Counted from the stretch's first letter, positions 10,880 to 23,886 are shown. The stretch: DNA of 64,000 bases from Diphasiastrum complanatum (GCA_029204225.1 CM055103.1:19420925-19484924), one strand, 5' to 3'. The notes: generated by a model not told the origin, from the sequence alone. Numbers and translations: made by a program.

Positions 10880-13800
10880 CTTTGCTCTCATAGAGAACAT
10901 CAGCACCTAGAATAATGTTTGGCACCTCTAAATTGAATAAGCTCTCATCAAATTCTCCCCAAGTAAGGCTTTGAATCTGTCAACATATATGAAATCATAG
11001 CAAACCTTTAGGAACTGACCACAGTTTCTGAGACAATGTCTACTCCTGATGCTGACCAGTAGAAATCAACGATTTATAGAAGTTTGTTACTAGCATAAAG
11101 TAGGCCTCAAAGGAGCATAATGGCTCAGTACAAAAAACTAAGATTGGAAACACTGAAACTTAAAAAAAAAAAAAATTGGCACTCACAAAGAGACGATTGA
11201 AAAATGTGGTGTTAGTAATAACACACCAATCAACAATTTTATGACAAAAAGGTTCACCTTGCAATTAGCTCCATTTAAGGCAGTTGTCTCCATCATGTTT
11301 TCAAATACCTGGCAAGACAAGTATCCACCTTACAAATATGCTTGATGTACAATAGTTGCAAACGGTCTACAAACAATGTTATGAAACATCATAGTTAGAA
11401 GCATGAAAAATTCCAAGTGATTCAAATTAAAATTCACGTCAATAGAGCACAAGTATGAACTTAATAATCAAGAAGGCATTCAATAGAAATTGGTTAATCA
11501 AAAAGGCATTCAATAGAGTTATACGAAAATTGGTCCCACAATAATAGGTTCCCCAAACAGGGACAAAGAACATGTGCCTCAACTTGCTACTTGGTTTTAA
11601 CTTTTAAACAGAACATTTTATAAAAAAACCTTTCTTAGAGTTTTCAAGACAAACATATGGAATAGAACAAGCATATAGAGATGCATGTCTAAGAGTAGAA
11701 TTCCTAGTTCAATCCTATGCAACAATTCTAAAAAGGCCAAAGTCAAGGTACATCATAGGGCTTGTAAATTTTGGAAACCCTCTTTCATTAGATTGTCTAT
11801 GTGATCTGCCACATGTGATTATGAGCAACCAAAACTCAAGTTTATTAGTAATGACGTGTTCGCTACTAGTCTAGTGCTTTCTTCAAGTTGTTGGGCACAA
11901 CACTTAGCCATGACTATATGTTATATGGAATAAACAAACTCATGTAATGATTGAAGTGATTAAGGATAAGCTTTATACTTTTACCAGTGAGAAAACAAAA
12001 ATGTGGGGAAAGTACCTCTTGATCTTGGAGCTAAATGGGACATATTCATTGAGTAAACAAAGAATAAGTTTCTTGCTTTACAACTATAGAAGGGGGAGAC
12101 GAAGAACCCTCTCAATAAGACATTTGTAAAAGCCAACTCATGGAAAGGCAAGAGTGAAAGACATGGGCTCACAGGTAATTCTGTGAAAAGCTGACTTTTG
12201 TTCACTAGTAGACACCTATATGAAGACAGTTAAATTTGATTTAGGGATTTCCACTTTGAATGTGAGACTTGATCACATTAAATGTAACGTCGTCAACTAC
12301 TATTTATTCATGCATGGACACTAAAGTTGAAAATTTTGTTTGATAGAGGCGTATGCTACATCGTACAATAATAATCTTGCTCATTTTAAATATGATGTGT
12401 TGCTTTCAACCACAAAGCTGCAACTTGCCAAACCTTCACAATGGCAAAAATGTCTTTGTTAAAGGCAAGTTTCAAAGATGGGTCCCGAGATGCCTTGTGT
12501 TGATTAGAATGATATTTCCCTCCTAAGTAAGAGAAGATTCAAAGAGGGTCACTAGGGGCCTTGAAATTATTAGAAATCATTTTCGCCTCCTAAGGATATG
12601 GTTTGAACCAGAGTTGCAGCGGATAGCGATCCGCTGCAACAATGTTCCGGATCGCGCAATCCGGGACCAGAAACGCAGTCCCGGATCGCCAAAAGAATTT
12701 CTGAGGATGTTCCAAGGCAATTCAAGGATTCTTCTGCCTGTTGAACTCCCTGAGGATCTACAACATTTTTTGTTCCAGAAGTAGACATTACATTTGTCTC
12801 TTGAACGGTCCTTGCAGCAATTTCAAGTGTGTTCTTGAGAAAAGTGCTTTCAATGCATGGCTTAATAGGAAAATCTGACATCATCAGTGTAGAGCGACTT
12901 TATACCTTTTGAGAATGTACGCTAGTTGCAAGCCGTATGTTCTTTCTGCTTATAATTTCACTTGAGTTAGAATACTTGTCAAGGTTTTCTGGACTGGTTT
13001 TGGGTTTCCTCTGAGATGTGATATTCCTTTGGATCAAGTAGAGAATCGTGCTTGTCTTCTGCTGTACTACAGTTAGCAAATGGCAGTTACTCTCTCAAAA
13101 AATTTATCAAAAAAAGCCCCGTGTTCCAGGAAACCCTAACCCTAAATCCCGGATCGCGATCCGGAACACGTTCCGGATCGTGGCCTGCATCTCTGGTTTG
13201 GGACATAAGGGTACAAACTGCCCTTTACCCGTGGAACAAGATCATTGGAACATATATCCATTTGGAAGTATGTTGATAGTTGGAAGTATGTTGATAGGCC
13301 TCCATAAAATCCATAAAAAATAAGTACTTTAAACTATTTGAGTCTTGAGCGTTGCCTTGCATGGGGGGTTCCTTTGTAAGTGACAAACTAAAGCAATTCA
13401 TGTCAAGTGTTTAAGTCTCTTTGTTCAAGAAGCATTCACTGCAATCTGAATGTTTAACGAAAATGCCTCAGGAAAACAGAGTGGAAGTACAATTTCATTG
13501 CTAAGCGTTCCATCTTTTTTGTCTTACCTCGTTAGCATCACTACGATCAGTCAACGTGACATTGGCCCCAACCTTAGAGGCCACAATCCCTGGCAAAGCT
13601 GTTCCTGCACCCAGCTAACATAGATGCACTGGTCAGATTTCACCCCAAGTTGACTCTTGAAAGAAAAGATATATAACAGGAGATGGTATGGCACCTAACA
13701 TCCTAACAATAGATCAATGAATAGTGCTTGCCTCAGCCCAGTACTTGAGACAACGAGTAACTACATAATTAGAAGGGTCCAACATTATCACAATGAACAT

Positions 13801-14582
13801 AGACTGGTACAAGACCTATTCAAAAAGCCATTCCGTTGTCTAAGTCCTTGAGGATTTTGGACATGTTGCATATAAAAATCTAGTAGCAGCAACAGATGCA
13901 TCCTTCCAAATTCTACAACAGCAAAAAGATTGCTGAAAAATCAAGCAGCACATGTGTAATCTGACACATACAAAACTGTCAGCAAAATTTTTAGAAAGAG
14001 ACGCAGACATAAAGAAACAAGCTGACCTGCTCGTACTGTTTGAGTACTTACTTCAAGGACGGTAGTTCCAACAAATCTGTGCCTCTGCTGCCACACATAC
14101 TCTGCCAAAGCAATGCTGCAAGGCCAGATGTAGAGCCCATAATCTTCTTGCATGACCTAAGAAACCAACATATCAGATTCAAAACCTAGAAAAGGTGAAA
14201 AAATATCCAATTCTGAGAAAAAAAAATTCAACTCGAAGATCTTCTTTTTCTCTACAGAACGGAATATTTTCTCAAAATCAATGTCAAAATACATGTTCCG
14301 TACAAATCCTGTTAGCCTGAAAATGAAGGCAAAAAGATTTGAAGACACGTGCATACCTTCTTTCTTTTTCAAAGCCTTAATCGAGAGAAAAAAAGGAACC
14401 CTACCTATGATTAAAGCTTCAAAGATAAAAAGATCTAGGGTTATAAATCCTGCTCTAGAGTTATAAATTGTGCGAAAGAAGACAACCAAAGAGCTTAGCA
14501 TCACTACCTCACGAATCTTGATACAGAAACCATCCGGATCATTCTCCATCTCGCCAAACACATGCTCAGAAATGGTTATCAT
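10880..14582 (-). CDS. METTL23-like protein N-lysine methyltransferase, exons 1-5 (3' end missing)
   Basis: Five exons were joined by eye: 14508-14582, 14052-14156, 13528-13614, 11258-11308 and 10880-10976. Exons 1-4 are 25, 35, 29 and 17 codons, all phase 0. Exon 5 is 32 codons plus one base. Every intron has GT...AG ends. The product starts MITISEHVFGEMENDPDGF. It contains YGLYIWPCSIALAEYVW, the SAM-binding motif I VLELGAGTALPG (split across exons 2-3), the acidic loop VTLTDRSDA, and the post-I block NIILGADVLYE with SLTWGEFD before it. This order and spacing match METTL23/methyltransferase family 16 proteins, which transfer methyl groups from S-adenosylmethionine to protein lysines. About 138 residues are covered, and the C-terminal 70-100 are not found. 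The phase-1 donor after 'YESK' suits the GCx alanine codon expected next. The introns contain repeats, including a hAT-like element. Confidence 0.85.
12570..13086 (-). pseudogene. Coding-like strip inside the hAT-like element
   Basis: One minus-strand frame is open for about 170 codons except for a single TAA near 12907. Pieces include VVQQKTSTILYLIQRN, SQRKPKTSPENLDKYSN, MMSDFPIKPCIESTFLKNT and VDPQGVQQAEESLNCLG. The composition is like an ordinary plant protein, but I do not recognise the family. It extends through the left terminal repeat. It may be a captured gene fragment or only chance. Confidence 0.3.
12609..13195. mobile_element. hAT-like non-autonomous element with terminal inverted repeats
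   Basis: The 587-bp unit begins CAGAGTTGCAG and ends CTGCATCTCTG. The inverted ends continue about 60 bp inward with blocks such as TGTTCCGGATCGCG and its complement. The flanking 8-mers, GTTTGAAC (12601-12608) and GTTTGGGA (13196-13203), match at the first five bases and could be a decayed 8-bp target duplication as hAT transposases make. It lies in intron 3 of the METTL23-like gene. The subterminal GC-rich repeats form local palindromes (GGATCGCGATCC). No transposase is encoded. Mutator-type elements would instead give 9-bp duplications. Confidence 0.6.
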
Positions 14583-15225
14583 GATTAGTCGCTGCTGCTA
14601 AATCACATATCACCGTCTCCAAACCTCAGCTAGACATCATAACATTGTGCGAGCCAAACCCTTAAATCCTAGCCCTTGCCAAAACCTTAAACCCTAGTCC
14701 TTGTGTTAGGTTTTTTCCCTTGATGTTTTTGGCGCTTTTCATTGAGTTTCCCTTGTCTAATGCTTTACTTTTATATTCCTTGGAACTCTTAGTATGAGAT
14801 TCGACTTGCTCTGTGTTTTCCCCTTGCTCGCCTGGATCATTATGACGTTGACGCTTGGAATATGTTCCTTCTTTTTCCCTCGGTGTCTAAAACCCCTCTT
14901 CTAAGCGGGGCCTGAGGCTAGTCATAGGAAAACTCGTGCTTGACTTCGTCACTTCCTTTCTTGGGATTGCAAGAACCTTCATGATGAACATTTGGCTCGT
15001 TGTCAAGAGTTGGTTGCTCATAACTCTCAAGATCCTCAACACTAGCTCAGAAGCAAGCTCTGTGACCTATTTCTTGTGGGAGTGAGTGTTGGTCTTCTTT
15101 ATATTGTTAGGACATTCTCACGTGCTATTTGTAATATTTTTTGCATATCGTGCAAGAAATATGCTACCTTCTGAAACTTGATCATTCGAGTTTTAACTGC
15201 AATGGGTGATCTAGATTCACAGGGC
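14583..15225. other. Upstream region of the METTL23-like gene
   Basis: This stretch should hold the promoter and 5' UTR of the minus-strand methyltransferase gene. It contains repeated 'aaacccta/aaatccta' phrases at about 14660-14700. No clear TATA box or ORF was seen. The right part may belong to the gypsy remnant that follows. Confidence 0.45.
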
Positions 15226-16760
15226 AAATACTTCTTCCAATGAGATTATCGTAGGAAAATGTATGCCCGAAGCATCTGTTCCATCGTCTGATTAGTTCTT
15301 TCCGTCTGATCGTTTGCCTCGGGATGATCAAAAGAACTGAAACTCAATGTTGTCTCTAGTTTAGCAAACACGACTGACCAAAAGTGACCGATGAACTTCG
15401 GATCGTGATCACTCACAATGTTACTCGGTAATTATTAAAGTTTCAACAGATGCTCAACAAATCTCTGAGCCAAATCAAAAGCCTTTGCGGTGGTCTTCAC
15501 AGTAATAAACATAGCGAACTTTGTAAGACCCAACCATTTGATAACTTCCCAAATTGCATCATTTTGTTTATTCGTTTGTGGTAACCCAACCACGAAATCC
15601 GTCGAAACGCTATTCCATTTCTTATTAGGGATATTCAATCGATGCAACAATCCATCAGCCTTAAGGCATTTGGCGATATTCAACTGGCATTGGTCACACT
15701 TGACCACATAAAATTCTACAAAAGGTTTAAGTTTTGTGTAGTAAAAATCCTTACGTACCAAATCTAAAGTATGATATATACATGGATGCCCTGCACAAGG
15801 TGAGTCGTGACATTCGTAAAGAATTCTCTTTTTAATCTCATCCACATCGAACATACATATCTTCCCTTTCCTGAACAAAAGTCCATTACGGATAGAGAAG
15901 TCATCAACACTTTTTTTATCCTTTCTCCCAAACTGATCACTTTGTATATCAATCTCGCTTGATGAGCTAGTACTCTCTTCCAGTTTGGTTTAAAATGCAG
16001 GTCTTTCTCACAAAGACCTTTCAAGGAGAGATGAAAATTTGTGTTGATATTAGTGAAGAAAAGTTCATTCACACTAAGTGCATTAGCCACATGATTAGTG
16101 GTTCCCTTGATATACCGCACTTCAAAATCGAATTCATGCATGAGCTATGTCCATCGGGCCTTACAACCTCTTAGATCATTTTGATTACAAAAGTATTTCA
16201 GAGCTTGATAATACGTGTTCATTATGAATTTATTACCATAAAGGTAATGTTTCCATGATTTCATAGCATGGATCATCGCAAAAAAACTATTTTTTTTAAT
16301 AGTATATCTAACTTGCGCATCAGACAACTTTTTGCTCTCAAAAGCAACGGGCTAGCCTTCTTGTAAGAGAATAGCTCCAATAGCCATATCACTCACGTCA
16401 ATGTTAATGACGAAAGGGATATTTGGATCCAATATTCTCAACACATGAGCTGATATGATTTGAAGCTTGAGTTTGCAAAAACTCTCATCTGATTTCTCAT
16501 TGCAGTTTATCGAAGGGCCTATGCCTTCCTTTCCAACTCTTCACCCCTTTCAAAACATTATTAAAAGGTGTGGCAATTTTAGAATATTCTTCAATGTCCT
16601 AAAACCAATCTTAGATAAATTATCCGAATGTATTTTGGTTGGATGATATCCTCTTCGAAGATCGATTTTTGTAAAGAATTTGGCTCCACTTAACTGGTCT
16701 ATGAGATCATTTATTCTAGGAAGTGGGTATTTATATTTTATGGTAAGTTTATTATGACCG
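15226..16760 (-). pseudogene. Decayed Ty3/gypsy pol (RT, RNase H, integrase)
   Basis: Reading leftward from 16760: RT ([20 protein letters not shown], then [10 protein letters not shown]); the RT/RNase H link (VINIDVSDMAIGAILLQEG); RNase H (HAMKSWKHYLYGNKFIMNT); and VRYIKGTTNHVANALS. The integrase zinc finger (ECHDSPCAGHP...CDQCQ) and integrase core (STDFVVGLP, IVSDHDPKF, TERTNQTMEQ) follow. Stops and frameshifts interrupt it, including two adjacent stops near 15432. YVDD-box sequence, gag and protease are missing. No LTR or chromodomain was found. It lies just upstream of the methyltransferase gene, in the same orientation. Confidence 0.82.
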
Positions 16761-17640
16761 ACTTTTGAAATTTGTGTAGAGGAACTATGTGTATGCTTTT
16801 AACTCTCTCTTTACATCCTTGGCATATAAATTTGACTATCCTTTGGATTGAGTAGTATCAAATTTTTATCTTTTATTTTGATTCATCGCCTACTTAGGTC
16901 TCTTGTTTATTGTTCAGTCCTCATGCTAATTTCAAGATGATGTCTCTCTAGGTTATGGCGACCCTTCCTCCACCTAGCCGTTTTATTCACACTTTGATAT
17001 GTTGCATGAAAATGTTGTCAATTTGATCATTGAAAATGATCGGGCTACTTGTATACATTTGCTAGATGCATCAAACATATACAGATAGACGAAAATACAG
17101 AATACAAGTCCGCCTGTGAGCAAGACAATTTTGTAAGAGGATCAATAGATCCAAGAAGTCCGCTAGTAAGCGAGACACTATTCATGGGAGAACATTATTT
17201 CGATGACGCCCTGCTTGATCATTGATCTTGTCGTCACCATTGCCACTAGCCAATGAAGAATAATTTTTTAATAATGAAGTCATAGGGGATATTTGGGTAT
17301 AGCTACAAATAGACTCATTTTGTTTGGCAAATTTGTTACATAATCATATTAATGTGACAAATGATGATATCGATGTATAGATAGATTTAGATGATGAATA
17401 GATTATACAAAACATTGACGTATTGTAATTTACTATGTTGATAACTACATGAATTGTTCTCATTATTTATTTTATTGATTGAAAAAATGTATTGTGTGTG
17501 GTGATGTCGACTACACATTTGATCATGATCATGATAATATTATTATGTCGTATTGAGAAAACCTTAAGTCTCTAAGTGTCAAAGCTTTAGTATTTTTGTT
17601 TTCCTTGCATTTTTGGATTGTTGCATTTTTGAACTAAGTT
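16761..17640. other. Non-coding DNA, possible LTR-derived start
   Basis: No ORF was recognised. The phrase TTGCTAGATGCATCAA near 17060 also occurs at about 49837, inside an LTR-like block. This suggests that the sequence up to about 18715 belongs to a relative of that LTR. Confidence 0.4.
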
Positions 17641-17689
17641 TCGCACAATCTGCATATTTGAACTGTGTTTCGCATAGTTCGCATTTTTT

Positions 17690-18310
17690 GCACTTTCCTA
17701 AAAACCCGACACTAAGCCAAAATATGGCTTAGAACATTTTCGGTGACCTTCGGTTTTTTTACACTTTCCCGAAAAACCCGACACTAAGCCAAAATATGAC
17801 TTAGAACATTTTTCCGCCGACCTTTGACTTTTTCGCATTTTCCCGAAAAATGCGACACCACTTAGTCTAAAATGACTTAGAACGTGTTTTTCACAAACCT
17901 TCGGCTATTTCACACTTTTCGCACTTTCCCAAAAAACCTGACACTAAGCCAAAATATGACTTAAAACATTTTTCCACTGACCTTCGGTTTTTTTGCATTT
18001 TCTCGAAAAATGCGACACTTAGTCTAAAATGACTTAGAACGTGTTTTTCACACACCTTTGGCTTTTTCGGACTTTCCTGAAAAACCTGACACCAAGCCAA
18101 AATATGACTTAGAACATTTTTCCACCGACCTTCGGCTTTTTTGCATTTTCTCAAAAAATGCAACACTTGTCTAAAATGACTTAAAACGTGTTTTCCACTG
18201 ACCTTAGGCTTTTTTGCATTTTTTTTTCAAAAAATGCGACACTTAGTCTAAAATGACTTAGAACGTGTTTTTCACAAACCTTCGGTTTTTCGCATTTTTG
18301 AATTTTGCGA
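17690..18310. repeat. Tandem array of ~75-bp units in two alternating types
   Basis: About eight units. Type A carries 'cgacactaagccaaaatatgac' and type B carries 'tgcgacacttagtctaaaatgac'. Both end in 'gaccttcggcttttt' or a close variant. The order is A-A-B-A-B-A-B-B plus a partial unit, so much of the array behaves as an A-B dimer of ~150 bp. Within each unit the halves 'gcattttctcgaaaaatgc' and similar form short palindromes. Confidence 0.85.
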
Positions 18311-18339
18311 CAACTTGTTCTTCGCATTTTTCACAAAAT

Positions 18340-18715
18340 GGAACTAGGGCGTGAACACACAATACAAAGCAACTGAATAAGCAGAAACAACGGAGAAAAG
18401 CGACTTGCCACCAAAATCAGTTAGAATTAGCATAATGCGTTCTTCTAATTACTGTAGATTAGATTAATCAATCTCTCTGTTTTTTAAATATGGAAACAAC
18501 GTGAGAGAAGATATACATATGAGTAACGAGCAATAGCTAGTTACAACACAGATATACAGAGAATACACATGCACAGTAGTAAAGCGTATACACATGCATA
18601 ACAAGCAGTAGCTAGTTACAAGTTATAGAAAATTAGTAGTAGCTAGTTTCTCGTAAGAGAGAATACCTCTCTTGCGCCAACACGCTGATCTGGGAAATAG
18701 ACAACGCTCAAAGAT
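18340..18715 (+). repeat. Dispersed LTR-like repeat, copy 1
   Basis: The end of this block (18600-18715: AGTAGCTAGT, then GAGAGAATACCTCTCTTGCG, then CTGATCTGGGAAATAGACA) is repeated in the same orientation at 49926-50008. Because copy 2 precedes retroelement primer sites, this is probably an LTR 3' region. Confidence 0.6.
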
Positions 18716-19241
<526 letters not shown>

Positions 19242-19425
19242 GCGCGTGCGCTATCGGTCATTTGGCCTAATATCCTAAAAAGGGCATAACACAATATTTG
19301 CACATTGCAAATCCATGACCTTGATTCTTGAACTCGCATAGCAACTAGTTCATTAGCACTTAGTGGCTCACATCCATATTATATATCACTAGCAAAAATT
19401 GATTTTGCAAAGTTCAGACCTACAT

Positions 19426-20158
<733 letters not shown>

Positions 20159-21325
20159 TGTTGGGAAAGAGGGGTGTGAGAAACAAAAATAGCTCGAAAA
20201 GAAACGAACACAAAAAGAAGCGAACTCAAAAAAGAAATGAACTCGAACGGAAAGTGTTCGTGCACAACGAAATAAGCTATCTCACACTTTCCTTAAGCAT
20301 GACTACACCTATCAGACTCGAACAGAACGTTAGTAATAGAAATCATGTTCAATCTGATTACGTAGCCAAACATTAAGCAAAAAAACATCATAAAGATGAT
20401 TTATCATGAACAGCTAGACAAATTATTAGTCGCAAATAATTCGCGAAGAGCTAGACTGATAATCAGTCTCGAATTAGTCACGAAAGGCAAGACTAAATAT
20501 TAGTCACGAACAGCTAGACTAATAGTAATCCGCGAAGAGCAGACTACCAGATTAAGCAATAAGAAAGTCATATAGAATGTAGAAAAGCATTGCAATATTG
20601 ACACAAATCTGAACGCAGAACAAATAGAGCTGTAATCAAATTAAGTATAGCGAAATATACAGGTCAATAATGCAGGTGAGCACAAGACAATAGCAGACGA
20701 AACCGTGTGCTTCACAAAGCTAATCACACAATCTATAAAGGTGATGACAATACAGATCTGGAAGAAAAAGAATCAATGCGCGAAAGCATCTACAATGTCT
20801 GTCTCTAATTCACTTCTGATGCTATCTTGACGCTCTACTGCTTCACCACTTGAATATGCAGATGGTATACAATATATACATAATTTTTACAGGTGTGTAG
20901 ATGAAGAAAGTACAAAGTGGATGTGCTGTCTGTGGGAGATCATGGGTGGCTACTGTCGTTGTCAAATCTGATTGCCCCGTTGCATGGGATGAGTGTGAGA
21001 AGGCCGTGACGTCAGCCTTCGTTGATATTAACGTTGATGAAAATGCAAAAAATGCGACACTCAGACAAATGCCTTAAAAATTGATTTACAGGGTATCTTA
21101 GCTTTTCTATAAGGACACCTTTAGCATTTGTAGGGCAATGTCATCTTTTTTGCCCTTTTCGCCTGTGGAAATTTACTTGTATGTATGCAAACAGTCACGT
21201 TTTATTCGTTTGTCTTATTTTACATGTAGATATGCAGACGGTGCAACAACACAAAAAAAATACAACAACTTGAATGGAGGCAGATTAACTTAGGATTTAG
21301 GAGAGTAGAGGAGATAAATCCAACA
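20159..21325 (-). repeat. 3' LTR of the 20-25 kb copia
   Basis: 1167 bp, plus-strand ends TGTTGGGAAAG and AAATCCAACA. It contains several TAGTCGCGAA-like short repeats (20400-20560) and a 'gaaaatgcaaaaaatgcgacact' stretch near 21045. Confidence 0.92.
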
Positions 21326-21336
21326 CCCCCTCTTAA
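21326..21336 (-). other. Polypurine tract of the 20-25 kb copia
   Basis: On the minus strand it reads TTAAGAGGGGG, directly before the LTR start TGTTGGATTT. Confidence 0.8.
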
Positions 21337-21429
21337 TCTGGATCCGTGAATGCCTTGATCTTCAGACTAAGCAATGCACAAAACTCGTTGTGTGCATTAC
21401 CACTTAATGCCTTCGTGAATATATCTGCA

Positions 21430-22634
21430 ACCATGCCCTACGTTCTACAGTATGTTAAGCTTACCTCCTTGTTGAGAACATTGTCCCTGATGTAGTGATA
21501 TCTGAATTCAATGTGCTTACTCCTAGAGTGAAATCTAGGGTTGGCCGATAAGGCAATAGCACTCTGATTATCACATAATATAGTTGTAGGGCTGTATTGA
21601 TACAAATTAATGTCTGACAATCAATTTCTCAACCAAAATGTTTATTTAATAGATTGAGAAACAACAATGTATTCAGCTTCTGTAGAAGAAAGTGCGATAG
21701 AGGTTTGCTTATGAATGTTCCATGAGATAGGACCGTCGTTGAAGAAGAATGTAAATTTAGATGTGGATTTACAATTGTCTACATCTCCTCTCCAGTTTGC
21801 ATCAGAATATCCACTGAGCTGATGAAGATTGTCATCGTTGACTTCTCCATAGCAGATGCACTGGTCCATGGTAGCTCGAATATACCTCATGACTCTTATG
21901 AGAGCCTTTCAATGGGTAATGCCAGGATTAGCCATATATTGGTTGAGTGAGCTTACTGCAAAAGAGATGTTAGGTCTTGTATAGACCATTGCGTACATGA
22001 GAGATCCAAGTATTGATCGATAATGATACTCTCTCATCTACTCCTCTTCTTGTTTGGTCTGGGGACATTGGTCCTTTGACAAACGTAGGCCTAGATCCAT
22101 TGGTGAGTGAGCTATCTCACAATTCATTAGATTGTATTTATCAAGAACATTGTGAAAATACCTTTGTTGAGTGATATAGATCAGTCATCTCACTCTGTCT
22201 CTGTGGATCTGTATGTCCAGACAGAAGTGAGCTTTGCCCAGATCAGTCATGCCGAACTCAGAAAACAATATCTGTTTAGAATCCTTGACCAAATTGGTAT
22301 TGTTGCTGAAAAGCAACATATCATTCACGTATAAGGTGATGATAATGAAGGGTTGCTACATCGACTTGGAATAGATGTTGCAATCAACAGTGCTTGGTTG
22401 GAAATCTTGTTCAATGAGAAATGTGTTGGTCCTCTGAAATCAAGCTCTGGCAGATTGTTCCAAGCCGTAGATTGTCTTATGGAGTTTACAGACATAATTC
22501 TTCATACCTTTCAGAACATATCCTTTGGGCTGGATCATGTAGATGTCCTCTTGTATGACTCCATTCAGATAAGCTGTTTGCACATATTTGCATGAATAGA
22601 AGTATTGAGCGTCTGACCAGAGGCAGAAAAGCAA
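21430..22634 (-). pseudogene. Copia reverse transcriptase and RNase H, broken
   Basis: Read leftward: YLNGVIQEDIYMIQPKGYV, VCKLHKTIYGLEQSARAW (RT fingers and palm), then ITLYVNDMLLFSNN (the YVDD box is changed to YVND), GSLMYAMVYTRPNISFA, GYSDANWRGDVDN, ISWNIHKQTSIALSSTEAEY and the RNase H end TTILCDNQSAIALSANPRFH, VADIFTKALS. About six in-frame stops occur. The RT catalytic YVDD is lost, so it could not be active even if translated. Confidence 0.88.
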
Positions 22635-22639
22635 TGACT

Positions 22640-23886
22640 TAGTTTATACAAGTATCCATGTCTCTTTCCGAGTGCTAGGATCTTGCATGTCCTATCAACT
22701 ACTTTGCACTGATCACATTCGAATTCTACTTTATGTCCTAGATCTGTGATTCTACTTACAGAGAGCATATTTGTAGATAAATTGGGTACATACAGGACTT
22801 TAGAAAGTAGCTTAGACTGATTATATGCAAAGCTTAAATTACAATACCTTCACCTTTAATAGCTTGTGTGCTATTATCACCAATGTGAATATATTTGCTG
22901 GTACTGTAGGGTGTATAGGACTCGAAACAGCCAATGAGACTGGTCATATGCTGAGTGGCTCCGAAATCCAGGAACCAAGAACTGTCGCTGGATGCTCCTT
23001 GATGGCTGGACATGAAGGCATCATGATTCGCTTCTTGAATGAGCTGTGGAACTTCTGTAGCTGCATTGGCCACTTGATTCGACTGTCCCTTGTTGTTGTT
23101 CTTTGCTTGTAGTATCCGGCAGTCTTGAATTTTGTGGTTGTTTTGTTTGCAGTATTTGCAAAACAACTTCTTCTTTGTTTGCGGATTCGACTGTTCTTTG
23201 TGCTATGCTGGTTTTTGGTCTTGCTTTGATTGCTTCGGGCCTTTCTTCTTCTTCTACTTAGTCGTGCTCTTGTTGGTGTACAAGGCGTGAGAATCAGTTG
23301 AGGAACTAGAGGCTTCGTTCCTTCGCGTGTCTTCCTGCAACAACATTGTAATGACTCTCGCAAGAGTCAGTCCTGGATGTGTCGTGATGATCATCACCCA
23401 GCTGTCGTATGAGCTTGGCAAGCTTGTAAGCAATTGCATCATTGCGTCTTGATCGTCTATGACAGATCCGACAGCGGCCATTTGCTTCAGCAGGTTCTTG
23501 AATTGGTTGATGTGATTCTGTAGGGAATCACCATTCACCATCTTGAGGGAGTAAAATTTCTTCATGAGATGTAGCTTGGAAGCTATATCTCGCACTTCGT
23601 ATAGTGTGCTCAAGATGTCCCAAACCTCTTTGGATGTCTGGGCTTCAGATACATGGCTGATCTGAGTATCTAAAATGTTTAGGATGATCAGCGCGATCGC
23701 TTTGCCATCCTTCGGCTTCCATCTGGCGATTGCTGCGTCGTCAGGTTCGGGTTTCTCTTCTACACGTGTAACAACGTCATACAATTTTTTAGCCATTAGC
23801 AATGTTTTCATCTTAAATTTTCACATATGGTAATTGGCTCCATCAAGCTTGTCCATGATAGGACTGGCTTTCCCTTGGGAATCCAT
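22640..23886 (-). pseudogene. Copia gag-protease, interrupted
   Basis: The start at 23886 gives MDSQGKASPIMDKLDG. An in-frame TGA at 23821-23823 replaces the Trp expected after NYHM. Downstream is an open gag block of 185 codons (23254-23811, with SKEVWDILSTLYEVRD). Two TAG stops follow, then the zinc knuckle CKYCKQNNHKIQDC and the protease motif WFLDFGATQHM, where DSG has become DFG. The pre-integrase start SVSRITDLGHKVEF ends the reading at about 22640. The same TGA occurs in the related copy at 56477. Confidence 0.88.

Noticed and set aside
14640-14710. Telomere-like AAACCCTA repeats
   Set aside because: Only a few irregular copies such as 'aaacccttaaatccta' are present, too short and imperfect for an interstitial telomere tract.
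17690-18310. CRISPR-like array
   Set aside because: Units are contiguous diverged tandem repeats with no unique spacers, in plant nuclear DNA.
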